Source: Occultella kanbiaonis (GTDB lineage Bacteria > Actinomycetota > Actinomycetes > Actinomycetales > Beutenbergiaceae). Taken from it: a stretch of DNA of 64,000 nt. This document shows positions 22,124 to 31,629 of the stretch, one piece after another. Made by a program: the position numbers and the translations under genes. The stretch is from the NCBI RefSeq assembly GCF_009708215.1, contig NZ_CP046175.1:2852001-2916000 (forward strand), written 5' to 3'. The notes under the pieces are model-generated. The model ran no database searches and had not been told where the DNA came from. It worked only from the letters and a program-made list of their open reading frames with translations. The number at the start of each line of letters is the position of its first letter. The first letter of the stretch is position 1.

Positions 22124-23952
22124 TTCGCGTCGGTCGCGGCGCCGTCAGCCCCCTGGGCGTCGCCGGTGGCCGCGGGCTTGGGCGCCTTCACGGGCGCGTC
22201 CACGCCAGCCTCCTTGCGCTGCTGCGCGGTGATCGGCGCCGGAGCCTGGGTGAGCGGGTCGAAACCGCCGCCGGACTTCGGGAACGCGATCACCTCGCGG
22301 ATCGACTCCGAGCCGGTGAGCAGGGTGACGATCCGGTCCCAGCCGAACGCGATCCCGCCGTGCGGCGGGGCGCCATAGGCGAACGCGTCGAGCAGGAAGC
22401 CGAACTTCGTCTGCGCGGACTCCTCGTCCAGTCCCATCAGCTCGAAGACGCGCTCCTGCACGTCCCGCTGGTGGATACGGATCGAACCGCCACCGATCTC
22501 GTTGCCGTTGCAGACGATGTCGTAGGCGTAGCTCAGCGCGCTGCCGGGGTCGGTGTCGAAGGTGTCCAGGAACTCCGGCTTCGGGGACGTGAACGCGTGG
22601 TGCACCGCGGTCCACTTCCCGGCACCGACGGCCACGTCACCGGCGGCCACCGCGGCCTCGGACGACTCGAACATCGGCGCGTCGACGACCCAGACGAACT
22701 TCCAGTCGCCCTCGGCGATCAGGTCGGTGCGGCGGGCGATCTCCAGCCGGGCCGCCCCGAGCAGGGCACGCGCGTCGGTCACGGCGCCGGCGGCGAAGAA
22801 CACCGCGTCACCCCCCTTCGCCCCGACCGCCTCGACCAGGCCGGCGCGCTCGTCGTCGGAGAGGTTCTTGGCGACGGGCCCGCCGAGCTCGCCGTCCTCA
22901 CCGACCGTGACGTAAGCGAGGCCCTTGGCGCCGCGCTGCTTGGCCCACTCCTGCCAGGCGTCGAACTGCCGACGCGGCTGGGAGCCGCCACCGGGCATCA
23001 CCACGGCCCCGACGTAGGGGGCCTGGAACACCCGGAACGGGGTGTTCGCGAAGTACTCGGTCAGTTCGGTGAGCTCGAGCCCGAACCGCAGGTCGGGCTT
23101 GTCCGAGCCGAACCGGCGCATCGCCTCGGCGTAGGTCATCCGCGGGATCGGGGTCGGGATCGTGTAGCCGATCAGCTCCCAGAGTGCGACCAGGACCCGC
23201 TCGGCGACGGCGATCACGTCGTCCTGGTCGACGAAGCTCATCTCGACGTCGAGCTGGGTGAACTCGGGCTGTCGGTCGGCGCGGAAGTCCTCGTCCCGGT
23301 AGCAGCGAGCGATCTGGTAGTAGCGCTCCATCCCGGCCACCATGAGCAGCTGCTTGAACAGCTGCGGCGACTGCGGCAACGCATACCAGGACCCGGGCGA
23401 CAGGCGCGCGGGCACCAGGAAGTCGCGGGCACCCTCCGGCGTGGACCGGGTCAGCGTGGGGGTCTCGATCTCCACGAACTCCTCGGCGTCCAGGACCCGC
23501 CGGGCCGCGGCGTTGACCTTCGCGCGGAGGCGGATCGCGTGCGCGGGCGCGGGCCGGCGCAGGTCGAGGTAGCGGTACTTGAGCCGGGTCTCCTCGCCGA
23601 CCGTGACCTGCTCGTCGAGCGCGGTGGACACCTGGAACGGCAGCGCCGCAGCGGTGTTCAGCACCTGCACCTCGGTCGCGATGACCTCGACCTCACCGGT
23701 GGCAAGGTTCGGGTTCGCGTTGCCCTCGGGGCGCTGTGAGACCTCGCCGGTGACCGCGAGCACGAACTCCGAGCGCAGCGGGTGGGCCACGGCCTCGTCC
23801 CGGATGACCACCTGCACGATGCCGGATGCATCCCGTAGGTCGATGAACGCCACCCCACCGTGATCACGACGGCGATCCACCCACCCGGTCAGGGTGACGG
23901 TGGAACCGATGTCACCGGCGCGCAGGGAGCCGGCCTTGTGGGTGCGAAGCAC
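22120..23952 (-). CDS. aspS: Aspartate-tRNA ligase
   Basis: Class II synthetase of 610 residues. N-terminal OB-fold anticodon domain ([24 protein letters not shown]), motif 2 ([18 protein letters not shown]), bacterial GAD insertion domain, motif 3 ([13 protein letters not shown]). The last ~40 residues are Lys/Ala/Pro-rich and non-conserved. GTG 23952 is preceded by GGAAGGA at 6 bases. Whether it also aspartylates tRNA-Asn cannot be told from sequence alone. A -10-like TAGGAT is about 50 bases upstream. Confidence 0.97.
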   Translation of the reverse strand: MLRTHKAGSLRAGDIGSTVTLTGWVDRRRDHGGVAFIDLRDASGIVQVVIRDEAVAHPLRSEFVLAVTGEVSQRPEGNANPNLATGEVEVIATEVQVLNTAAALPFQVSTALDEQVTVGEETRLKYRYLDLRRPAPAHAIRLRAKVNAAARRVLDAEEFVEIETPTLTRSTPEGARDFLVPARLSPGSWYALPQSPQLFKQLLMVAGMERYYQIARCYRDEDFRADRQPEFTQLDVEMSFVDQDDVIAVAERVLVALWELIGYTIPTPIPRMTYAEAMRRFGSDKPDLRFGLELTELTEYFANTPFRVFQAPYVGAVVMPGGGSQPRRQFDAWQEWAKQRGAKGLAYVTVGEDGELGGPVAKNLSDDERAGLVEAVGAKGGDAVFFAAGAVTDARALLGAARLEIARRTDLIAEGDWKFVWVVDAPMFESSEAAVAAGDVAVGAGKWTAVHHAFTSPKPEFLDTFDTDPGSALSYAYDIVCNGNEIGGGSIRIHQRDVQERVFELMGLDEESAQTKFGFLLDAFAYGAPPHGGIAFGWDRIVTLLTGSESIREVIAFPKSGGGFDPLTQAPAPITAQQRKEAGVDAPVKAPKPAATGDAQGADGAATDAK

Positions 23953-24028
23953 TGCTGATCCTTCCGAACGAGGAACGCCGGTGGGTTGCGCGGCGCCTGC
24001 ACGATCCTAGTGCGCCCCGTCGGGCGGC

Positions 24029-25765
24029 TCAGCCCCCGGCCGTGCGGATCCCCACGGCGAACGCGGCCACGTCGGCGATCCGGGCCCGGACCGGGTCCAG
24101 GACGAGCCGTTCGGCGACGTCGGCGACGGCGCGGTTCAGGTCCGCGCGGGCCTTGCGGGCGCGTCGTCTCGCCCCGACCCGCGCGACCACCGCGGAGATC
24201 AACGAGATGAGCAGCCCGAGGACGACGCCGGCGATCACCAGCACCGTCGGCCACGGCAGCGCAGGCAGCTCCGGCCACGGCGGGTCGGCCGGCACCGGAC
24301 CCAGCTGCGGCAGCCACGTGACCGGCAGACCGAAGTAGCGCAGGGCCGCGAGGACACCGAGCCAGAGCACCCCGGCGGCCAGCATCGCGAAGACGAGCCA
24401 CTGCAGTGCTCCGACCACCCGGAACCAGCGCGGGTCGGAGCGCCCCGCGAGCGGCGTCGAGACGATCGCCTGGTCGAGGGCATCCGGCAGAGCCTCGAGG
24501 GCGCCGGTGGCGCCGGAGCGGACGTACGAGCGCCAGGGTTCCGCGCTGCCGGCCGCGGTTGCATCGCCCAGGTCCCGCAGCGCCGTCGCGACCTTGGCTC
24601 GCTGGACCGGCGAGGCGGCCGGGATCGATGACGTCGCGACGACCGCTCCCCCCTCGCCACGCTCGGGTGCGGAGTCCAGGTGCAGCCGGCGCAACGGGTC
24701 CCGGCGGAACCGGCCCAGCCAGCGGGTCACCGGCCAGCCCGTCGAGGCACGGGCCCGGTGTCGGAACGAGCCGGCGACGGCGTCCGCCACCTCCTCGACG
24801 CCGGCGGACCGGGCCAGGGTGCTCACCAGCCGGCGCCGGTCCGGGGCGCCCAGTTCGGAGCCGGCCTCGGCGGCGTAGGCGGTCCCGAGCTCGGCGGCGA
24901 CGGTCGCGATGTCCGCGGACAGCCGGGCGTCGGCCGCGCGGCGCTCGGAGACGAACCGGGCGATCACCTCCCGGAGGTCGTCCAGGCCCTCACCGGTGCG
25001 CGCGGAGACGGCGAGCACCTGCGCCCCGCGCAGGCCGTCGTCGGCGAGCCGGTCGGTGAGGTCCGCCAGGACCGGCGCCCGGTCGCCCTTGGCGAGCAGG
25101 TCCGCCTGGTTCAGGACCGCGACGGTGACCTCGGCGTGCCGCGACATCGGCCGCAGGTACTGCGTGTGGACGACGGCGTCGGCGTACTTCTGCGGGTCCA
25201 GCACCCAGACGAGGACATCGACCGACTCCGCGAGCCGAGCAGCCCGCAGGTGGTGCTCGGTCTGCACGGAGTCGATGTCCGGCAGGTCCAGGAGGACGAG
25301 CCCGGAGAGATCGGTACCGCCATGATCGGGGGCGACCTCGACCCGCTGGGTGACCTCCAGCCAGTCGAGCAGTTCGCCCGCCGGGGCCGCCGGTCCCCAG
25401 ATGATCGCGAGCGGGTGCGACGTGGTGGGCCGCCTGGCGCCGACGATGGCGGCGTCCGTCCCGGACAGCGCGTTGAACACCGACGACTTGCCACTGCCGG
25501 TCGCGCCGGCGAGTGCGACCACGGTGTGCTCGGCGGAAAGCTCCCGCCGGCGTCCCACCCGGGTGAGCACGCCGTGCGCGCGAGCCAGCGGCGCCGCCGG
25601 CTCGGGCGGTTCGGTGCGGTGCGGACCCGTGACGCTGTGCCGGCCGTGCACAGGGTCGGCCAGGGTCTCCGCGCCCACTCGGTCGAGGACCTCGACGGCG
25701 TCGCGCAGGCCGGCGAGCCGGGGGCCCAGGTCTGCGCGTTCGCCGACGTGCGCCCGCGCCGTCAC
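24029..25765 (-). CDS. Dynamin-like/YfjP-type GTPase with C-terminal membrane segments (second of pair)
   Basis: A 578-residue P-loop GTPase. G1 is GATGSGKSSVFNAL (87-100), G2-like RRPTTSHPLAII follows, G3 is DLPDIDS and G4 is NQAD. Two hydrophobic stretches (about residues 450-475 and 505-530) flank WLPQLGPVPADPPWPELPALP and anchor the C-terminus. GTG 25765 overlaps the stop of the upstream GTPase gene by 4 bases. The paired arrangement resembles DynA/DynB of Streptomyces, which stabilise FtsZ rings, but orthology is not shown here; a membrane-remodelling role is an inference. Confidence 0.75.
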   Translation of the reverse strand: MTARAHVGERADLGPRLAGLRDAVEVLDRVGAETLADPVHGRHSVTGPHRTEPPEPAAPLARAHGVLTRVGRRRELSAEHTVVALAGATGSGKSSVFNALSGTDAAIVGARRPTTSHPLAIIWGPAAPAGELLDWLEVTQRVEVAPDHGGTDLSGLVLLDLPDIDSVQTEHHLRAARLAESVDVLVWVLDPQKYADAVVHTQYLRPMSRHAEVTVAVLNQADLLAKGDRAPVLADLTDRLADDGLRGAQVLAVSARTGEGLDDLREVIARFVSERRAADARLSADIATVAAELGTAYAAEAGSELGAPDRRRLVSTLARSAGVEEVADAVAGSFRHRARASTGWPVTRWLGRFRRDPLRRLHLDSAPERGEGGAVVATSSIPAASPVQRAKVATALRDLGDATAAGSAEPWRSYVRSGATGALEALPDALDQAIVSTPLAGRSDPRWFRVVGALQWLVFAMLAAGVLWLGVLAALRYFGLPVTWLPQLGPVPADPPWPELPALPWPTVLVIAGVVLGLLISLISAVVARVGARRRARKARADLNRAVADVAERLVLDPVRARIADVAAFAVGIRTAGG

Positions 25766-27651
25766 GCGTGCCACGGACGATCCGGGTCGGTCGGGTCCGC
25801 GGGTCCTGTGCCTGGGGCCGGGGCGCCGGTGGTCGTGCGTCGTGGCGCCGCGTCGGTCACGGTGTAGTCGGTCGACTCGATGACCCGGGGCACCACGGAG
25901 GGGGGCTCGTCGCGAGCAGGCCCGAGGGCCGCGGGTGCGGGCGCCGACTCGAGCGCCGTGGCACCCCGTTCGAGGACCGCCTCGCCGCGCACCCGCAGCT
26001 CGGCGGCGACCTCGTCTGCGCCCGCCACCGGTGCGAGCAGGTCCTCGAACCGCTGCCGCTCGGTGGCGAGCAACGCCGTCGCCCGCTCGGCGAAATCCTC
26101 CCGAGCGGCGCTGGCCAGCCGGCGGACCGCCTGGTCGCCGAATATCGCTTCGAGGAGCTTCTGGGCCACGACCGCGGTGCCACCGGCAACCACGATCTCG
26201 CCGCCGACGAGACCGCCGGTCGAGGCGAACACCACGATCATCAGGGCGACTCCGACGCCGTTCACCCCGAACGCGAGGATCCTGGCCATGGTGCGCTTGC
26301 CCTGACCCTCGCCGCGGACGAGGTCGAGCAGGTAGCCCTGCCACTGCCGGACCTGTTCGGCGGCCCGCTCGGGAAAGCCGCTGGTGGCCCGGCCCCAGTC
26401 CCGGCCGTCCAGGAGGGCACGGCCGGCGTTGTCCTGCCGCAGTGCGAGCTGGGCGCGTTCCGCGGCGGCGTCGGCCTCGGCCACCAGGAGTGCCTGAAGG
26501 CCGGTGCCGATGGCCTCCTTCACCTCGACCTCACGTTGCGGGCGCCCGGTGACGAACGCGGTGAGTTGGTCCCGGATCCGGCCCACCCGGCTCTCCAGGC
26601 CGCGGATGAAATCTCCGGTGCCGATGAAGTCCTGCCAGCGCGCGAGTACCTCGCCGCGCAGCACGGCGCCGTCGGCGAACGCGTCGAGTGCGGCATCGGA
26701 GGCGTAGGCCGTGGTGATCCGTTCGCGGATCTCCCGAGCGGCGCGCTCCTGGGCCTCGGCGGCGGAGGCGAGGTCGGACGCCTGCCGGGCCACATCCATC
26801 GTCGCGCCCGCGAGGGTCTGCCGGATCACAGCTGCGCGGGACTCCTCGTCAGCGGTGAGCCCCAGGAGCCAGTTCCGCAGGTCAGTCACCAGCGCGGTGG
26901 GGAGCATGCCCCGCTCGTCGAGTGCGGTCTCGGGCAGCAGGAACAGCGGTGCCCGCTCGAGCCCTTCGCTTGCGAGCATGGCGGCGAGGTCGTGACTGAT
27001 CTCCTCCAGGACCGGCGGGGGTACCCGGTCCAGGACGACGGCGACGACCACCTGACGGCGGGAAGCATCCCGGAGCAGTTCCCACGGCACCGCGTCGGCA
27101 TACCGGTTCGCAGTCGTCACGAAGATCCACAGATCCGCGGCCGCCAGCAGCTGGGACGCCAGCTGCCGGTTCGTGTCGACCACGGAGTCGATGTCCGGGG
27201 CGTCCAGCAGTGCCAGGCCCTGCCGGAGCCCGTCATAGGGCTGCAGCCGCAGCGCGGCTCCCCCGGCCGCGCCGCCATCACCGGCGGGTGGCATGGTGCC
27301 GTCCCCGCGGACCCGCGGCAGCGACGGGAGGATGCGCTGGTCGGCGAACCAGCGGGCATCCGCCGGGTGATGGATGAGGACCGGGTCCCGGGTGGTGGGT
27401 CGGAGCGCGCCGGGCCGGGTCAGCGGCGCCCCGACCAACGCGTTCACGAGCGTCGACTTCCCGGCGCCCGTGGACCCGCCGACGACGGCGAGCAGCGGGG
27501 CGTCCAACTGGTCGTAGCGGGGCAGGATGTAGTCGTCGAGCTGGTTCAACAACTGGGCCCGCAGACCGCGTGCATGTTCGGCCCCGGGGACCTCCAACGG
27601 GAAGTGCGCAGCCTCGATCGCCTCTCGTAGGCCGGACAGCGCAGATTCCAT
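25762..27651 (-). CDS. Dynamin-like GTPase with C-terminal membrane segment (first of pair)
   Basis: A 629-residue GTPase. G1 is GGSTGAGKSTLVNAL (58-72), G2-like TTRDPVLIHHP follows, G3 is DAPDIDS, and a long helical stalk-like middle (about 270-440) precedes a hydrophobic segment (about 470-510, FGVNGVGVALMIVVFASTGGL). The tail is Pro/Ala-rich. ATG 27651 (MESALSGLRE) is chosen; MISAM at 27663 is an alternative. It forms a coupled pair with the downstream GTPase. Both proteins keep intact G1 and G3 motifs, so they are likely active GTPases that may hetero-oligomerise at the membrane. Confidence 0.75.
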   Translation of the reverse strand: MESALSGLREAIEAAHFPLEVPGAEHARGLRAQLLNQLDDYILPRYDQLDAPLLAVVGGSTGAGKSTLVNALVGAPLTRPGALRPTTRDPVLIHHPADARWFADQRILPSLPRVRGDGTMPPAGDGGAAGGAALRLQPYDGLRQGLALLDAPDIDSVVDTNRQLASQLLAAADLWIFVTTANRYADAVPWELLRDASRRQVVVAVVLDRVPPPVLEEISHDLAAMLASEGLERAPLFLLPETALDERGMLPTALVTDLRNWLLGLTADEESRAAVIRQTLAGATMDVARQASDLASAAEAQERAAREIRERITTAYASDAALDAFADGAVLRGEVLARWQDFIGTGDFIRGLESRVGRIRDQLTAFVTGRPQREVEVKEAIGTGLQALLVAEADAAAERAQLALRQDNAGRALLDGRDWGRATSGFPERAAEQVRQWQGYLLDLVRGEGQGKRTMARILAFGVNGVGVALMIVVFASTGGLVGGEIVVAGGTAVVAQKLLEAIFGDQAVRRLASAAREDFAERATALLATERQRFEDLLAPVAGADEVAAELRVRGEAVLERGATALESAPAPAALGPARDEPPSVVPRVIESTDYTVTDAAPRRTTTGAPAPGTGPADPTDPDRPWHA

Positions 27652-27725
27652 GGCGCTGATCATGCCAGTGCGTGAGATGCGGCACATCTTCGTGTCCCAC
27701 CCAGCGCCGAGGCCCTCCGTCCCGG

Positions 27726-27895
27726 TAGACTCGGGGCACCTGGAGCGCATCATGCCGCGAGAGGGCCCACATCACGACCCGCCAAGAGCGGGTGTTCACG
27801 TGCGGATGTCGCAGAGTGCGGCATCGCGAGGAGACGGGCCGATGCGGAGAAGGACCGTCCGGTCTGCCGGCTCCGCATTCGACGAAGGCCCCACC
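27726..27895 (+). promoter_or_regulatory. Promoter and structured 5' leader of the DEAD-box helicase
   Basis: A -10-like TAGACT (27726-27731) would give a leader of about 155 bases containing three hairpins. These are ACCCGC-caaga-GCGGGT (27777-27793), GATGTCGCA-gag-TGCGGCATC with one wobble pair (27805-27825), and ATGCGGAG paired with CTCCGCAT (27842-27878) enclosing a GACCG/CGGTC stem. An in-frame ATG at 27842 with GGAG eight bases before it is an alternative start. The rest of the 244-base divergent gap shows no gene. Confidence 0.5.
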
Positions 27896-29797
27896 ATGAC
27901 TGAATCCGTCCTGTCCTCCGACATGCCCACGCACGCCCCCGACACCTCTGACGCCACTGACGCGCCCACCACGTTCGCCGACCTCGGCCTGCCCGCCGAT
28001 CTGCTCGACGCGGTCTCGCGGATGGGGTTCACCACCCCGACCGACATCCAGGCAGCCGTGATCCCCGCCCTGCTCGCCGGCCGCGACGTCACCGGCGTGG
28101 CCCAGACCGGCACCGGCAAGACCGCCGCGTTCGGTCTTCCGCTGCTGGCGACGATCGACCCCGAGCAGCGCCGCGTGCAGGCGCTCGTGCTCACGCCGAC
28201 CCGTGAGCTGGCCATGCAGGTCAGCGAGGCGATCGGCGCGATGGCTGCGGCGAGCCGCGGCGTGAACGTCCTGGCGATCTACGGCGGCTCCCCCTACGGG
28301 CCGCAGCTGCGCGGCATCCAGAACGGCGCCCAGGTCGTCGTCGGCACCCCCGGCCGTGTGATCGACATGCTCGAGCGCGGCGCGCTGGACCTCAGCGGAC
28401 TACGGTTCCTGGCCCTTGACGAGGCCGACGAGATGCTCCGGATGGGCTTCGCGGAGGATGTGGACCAGATCCTCACCCACGCGTCCTCCGACCGCCAGAC
28501 GTCGCTGTTCTCGGCGACCATGCCGCCGGCGATCCGCAAGGTCGCCCGGACGCACATGAACGACCCGGTCGAGGTCGCCACCTCGCGCCAGTCCTCCACC
28601 ACCGACACGATCACCCAGACGTTCGCGGTCGTGCCGTTCCGCCACAAGATCGGCGCGCTGGCCCGCGTGCTCGCCACCACCCCGGCCGAGGCGGCCCTGG
28701 TGTTCGTGCGTACCCGAGGCACCGCGGAGGACGTCGGCTCGGCGCTCATCGAGCGCGGCATCAACGCCGCCACCATCTCCGGTGACGTCGCCCAGCGGGA
28801 ACGGGAGCGGATCGTCGAGCGCCTGCGCAACGGCACCCTGAACGTGCTCGTCGCCACCGACGTGGCCGCCCGCGGCCTCGACGTCGACCGGATCGGGCTC
28901 GTCGTGAACTTCGACGTCCCCGGTGAGCCGGAGGCGTACGTGCACCGCATCGGCCGCACCGGCCGCGCCGGCCGCACCGGCATCGCGCTGACGTTCCTGA
29001 CCCCGCGGGAGAAGGGGCGCCTGCGAGCCATCGAGCGGGTCACGCGCACGCCGCTGACCGAGGTCCCGATCCCGACGCCGGCGCAGGTCAGCGCCCACCG
29101 CGCGACCACCGTGCTCGAGTCGGTGACCGAGCGGATCGACAAGGGCCGGCTGGAGTCCTACCGGGAGCAGCTCGCCGAGTTCCTGCTCAACGCGCAGGAC
29201 ACCCCGGCCGGTGACCCGCTGGATGTCGCCGCCGCCCTGCTCGCCCTGGCGGTCGGGGACGCCGGGCCCAAGCCGTGGCGTGAGGGCGAGGACAGCGCCG
29301 ACTCCGAGTTCTCGGCACGCTTCGACACCGAGCGTCCCGAGCGGGTCGCCCGGGGTGCGCACGATGAGCGCCGCGTCCCGACCCGGCACCGCGCGTCCGG
29401 TGCAGGCACCGTGTACCGGGTGGCCGTAGGCCACACCCACGGGGCCCGCCCGCAGGACATCGTCGGTGCGATCACCGGCGAAGGCGGCCTGCGTGGCAGC
29501 GACCTCGGCAAGATCGACATCTTCAGCAGGTTCTCGCTGGTGGAGATCTCCGCCGACGTCTCCCCCGAGGCATCCCGCCGGATCGGCAACGCCCGCGTCG
29601 CCGGTCAGGCCCTGAAGATCCGCCCGGACGAGGGCGGCCCGCGCCGCGGCCCCGGTGTCGGGGATGCGAAGGGGCACGTCGACAAGCCCCACACCGCCCG
29701 CGGCCAGTGGGACAAGCCCCGCACGAGCAAGCCCTACCGTGACAAGCCGGCCGGCAAGTACAACGGCCAGCGCCCCTCGCGCAGCGTTCCTCGCTGA
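27896..29797 (+). CDS. deaD: DEAD-box RNA helicase with DbpA-type RNA-binding domain
   Basis: ATP-dependent RNA helicase of 633 residues (CsdA/DeaD type), likely in ribosome assembly and mRNA turnover at low temperature. Visible motifs are Q (GFTTPTDIQAA), I (AQTGTGKT), II (DEAD in LALDEADEML), III (SAT), and VI (HRIGRTGRAGRTG). A DbpA-like RNA-binding domain (HTHGARPQDIVGAITGEGGL...GKIDIFSRFSLVEIS) follows, and a basic RGG-like tail (KPRTSKPYRDKPAGKYNGQRP). ATG 27896 has GAAGG 7 bases upstream; an alternative start at 27842 lies in the leader. Confidence 0.95.
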   Translation: MTESVLSSDMPTHAPDTSDATDAPTTFADLGLPADLLDAVSRMGFTTPTDIQAAVIPALLAGRDVTGVAQTGTGKTAAFGLPLLATIDPEQRRVQALVLTPTRELAMQVSEAIGAMAAASRGVNVLAIYGGSPYGPQLRGIQNGAQVVVGTPGRVIDMLERGALDLSGLRFLALDEADEMLRMGFAEDVDQILTHASSDRQTSLFSATMPPAIRKVARTHMNDPVEVATSRQSSTTDTITQTFAVVPFRHKIGALARVLATTPAEAALVFVRTRGTAEDVGSALIERGINAATISGDVAQRERERIVERLRNGTLNVLVATDVAARGLDVDRIGLVVNFDVPGEPEAYVHRIGRTGRAGRTGIALTFLTPREKGRLRAIERVTRTPLTEVPIPTPAQVSAHRATTVLESVTERIDKGRLESYREQLAEFLLNAQDTPAGDPLDVAAALLALAVGDAGPKPWREGEDSADSEFSARFDTERPERVARGAHDERRVPTRHRASGAGTVYRVAVGHTHGARPQDIVGAITGEGGLRGSDLGKIDIFSRFSLVEISADVSPEASRRIGNARVAGQALKIRPDEGGPRRGPGVGDAKGHVDKPHTARGQWDKPRTSKPYRDKPAGKYNGQRPSRSVPR

Positions 29798-29815
29798 CCA
29801 GGCACTGAACGACAG

Positions 29816-29847
29816 AAGGACCCCAGCCCTCACGTGCTGGGGTCCTT
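29816..29847 (+). terminator. Terminator after the DEAD-box helicase
   Basis: Perfect 12-base stem AAGGACCCCAGC / GCTGGGGTCCTT with an 8-base loop, 18 bases after the helicase stop. TCGTCGTGG follows. It is symmetric enough to act for the opposite strand also. Confidence 0.85.
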
Positions 29848-29948
29848 CGTCGTGGGGCCGGAGAGGATGTCCCCACGCTCGGCAGGACCCTTCCGTCTGT
29901 CTGTTGAGCGGGCGTAGCGCAGTACGCATGTTCGGGGTCGACGGCGAG

Positions 29949-29983
29949 GGTGATGTTCCGTAGGCCCCAACGGGACCATCACC
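29949..29983. other. Hairpin in the gene-free stretch between the helicase terminator and hisS
   Basis: The 29848-30066 stretch holds no supported gene. A hairpin GGTGATG-TTCCGT, an 8-base loop, ACGGGA-c-CATCACC has a 13-pair stem with one bulge and one wobble. It may be the 3' end of the hisS mRNA or part of a small RNA. The bases after it are C-rich and simple. Confidence 0.35.
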
Positions 29984-30066
29984 GAACCCCCAGAACCCAC
30001 CCCAACAGCACGGGTCCCAACTGCCGCACCGCACCCGACCCCGGCGAACCAGCCCCCTTCTAGGAG

Positions 30067-31422
30067 CTAGGAGGTCTGCGGCAGGATCGCCGGCCAGCGG
30101 TCCTCCGGCGGCGGCGACCAGGTCGCGGCCTCCGCGTCGACCTGGTCGCCGGAGCGGATGTCCTTGACCTGGTCAGCGGCGCCATCGGTGCCCGGGAACC
30201 AGACGAACGGGATCGCACGCCGGTCCGCGTGGCGGATCTGCTTGCCGAACTTGGCCGCACTCGGGGCGACGTCGGCAGGTATGTCGCGTGCGCGCAGCGC
30301 CGCGGCGATGGCGTCGGAAGCCCCGCGGTGTGCCTCATCCGCGACCGCGACGAGCACCGCCGTCGGGATGGCCCGGGTGGGCGACGACAGGCCCGCGGCG
30401 AGCAACCGGGACACCAGGCGGGACACCCCGATGGACAGGCCCACCCCCGGATACGTGCGGCTGCCGTCAGAGGCGAGCGAGTCGTACCGGCCGCCCGAGC
30501 AGATCGAGCCGAGCTGCTCGTGGCCGACGAGGGTGGTCTCGTAGACACTGCCCGTGTAGTAGTCCAGGCCGCGGGCGATCATCAGGTCCGCGACCACGAC
30601 CCCCGGGGCTCGTGCGGCAGCAGTCTCGACTAGCCTGACCAGTTCGTCCAGACCCTCCTCGAGGCGGGGCGTCCGCACGCCGAGGGCGAGCACCCGCTCG
30701 GCGACGGACGCGTCGGTGCCGGTGATCGACGCCAGGGCCAGGCAGGCCCGGGCCTGCTCCTCGTTCGCCCCGTTGTCGCGCTGGAGGGCTTCGACGACGG
30801 CATCCGAGCCGATCTTGTCGAGCTTGTCGATCGTGCGCAGGACGCCCTCGACGTCGGCCAGACCGAGTCCCTCGTAGAAGCCCTGCGCGACCTTCCGGTT
30901 GTTCACGGAGATCCGTACCGGCGGCAGCCCGATCCCCTGAAGGGCAGCGAACGCCTCGGCGATCACCAGTGGGAGCTCCACCTCGAAGTGGAACGGGAGC
31001 TCCTCGGAACCGACGACGTCGATGTCCGCTTGGACGAACTCGCGGAACCGGCCGTCCTGGGGCCGCTCGCCACGCCAGACCTTCTGGATCTGATAGCGCT
31101 TGAACGGGAAGGCGAGGTGCCCGGCGTTCTCGAGGACATAGCGCGCGAACGGCACGGTGAGGTCGAAGTGCAGGCCGAGGGTCTTGTCACCGGCGACCTG
31201 CTGCTCGGGGCCGTCATCCTGCAGGCGGCGCAGGAGATACACCTCCTTGGACGTCTCTCCCTTGCTCAGCAGCTGCTCGAGCGGCTCCACCGCACGCGTC
31301 TCTATCCCGACGAAGCCGTGCAGTTCGAAGACGTGCGCCACGGTGCGCAGGATGTGCGATTCGACGGCGCGGCCTTCGGGAAGCCACTCGGGAAATCCGG
31401 ACAAGGGTGCGATTCGAGCCAT
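30067..31422 (-). CDS. hisS: Histidine-tRNA ligase
   Basis: Class II synthetase of 451 residues. Motif 1/2 region is LGLHFDLTVPFARYV and RYQIQKVWRGERPQDGRFREFVQADIDVVG, the His-A loop is GLDYYTGSVYET, and motif 3 is YPGVGLSIGVSRL, with a C-terminal anticodon-binding domain (RHADRRAIPFVWFPG). This long, Asp/Glu-rich form with PLSGFPEWLPEGR near the N-terminus is the type seen in many actinobacteria. ATG 31422 follows GGGGG. It is divergent from the cyclophilin gene. Confidence 0.96.
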   Translation of the reverse strand: MARIAPLSGFPEWLPEGRAVESHILRTVAHVFELHGFVGIETRAVEPLEQLLSKGETSKEVYLLRRLQDDGPEQQVAGDKTLGLHFDLTVPFARYVLENAGHLAFPFKRYQIQKVWRGERPQDGRFREFVQADIDVVGSEELPFHFEVELPLVIAEAFAALQGIGLPPVRISVNNRKVAQGFYEGLGLADVEGVLRTIDKLDKIGSDAVVEALQRDNGANEEQARACLALASITGTDASVAERVLALGVRTPRLEEGLDELVRLVETAAARAPGVVVADLMIARGLDYYTGSVYETTLVGHEQLGSICSGGRYDSLASDGSRTYPGVGLSIGVSRLVSRLLAAGLSSPTRAIPTAVLVAVADEAHRGASDAIAAALRARDIPADVAPSAAKFGKQIRHADRRAIPFVWFPGTDGAADQVKDIRSGDQVDAEAATWSPPPEDRWPAILPQTS

Positions 31423-31519
31423 GCCCCCATCATTCCATCGAGCGACGCACCGTGAGTTTGTGACCATCCCGTGACCGGCCGGAGGACCCTCACGGTTAGG
31501 GGCGTATGGCAGCCTTGCC

Positions 31520-31525
31520 TAGAAT
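31520..31525 (+). promoter_or_regulatory. Candidate -10 box of the cyclophilin-DUF349 operon
   Basis: TAGAAT on the + strand is near consensus for a housekeeping actinobacterial promoter. It implies a start near 31532 and a leader of about 100 bases ahead of GTG 31630. The -35 is weak. Confidence 0.5.
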
Positions 31526-31629
31526 CGGGCACGTGCGCCACCTTCGGCGTCCCCGCGTGCGCGCGAGTCGGCGCGGGTGCGGGGTGTGAGTCCGCATCGT
31601 GGCCGTTGTCTGTTCCGAGGAGGAAATAG

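Noticed and set aside
25768-27630. A 620-codon + strand frame across the first dynamin-like GTPase
   Set aside because: Antisense to an intact G1/G3 GTPase; no motifs or ribosome site.
29655-29963. A + strand frame running through the helicase end and terminator
   Set aside because: It crosses a strong terminator and shows no domain or ribosome site.
30067-31467. Longer hisS start at 31467 (MVTNSRCVARW)
   Set aside because: The conserved N-terminus begins at MARIAPLSGFPEW (31422) with GGGGG upstream; the extension is not family-like.
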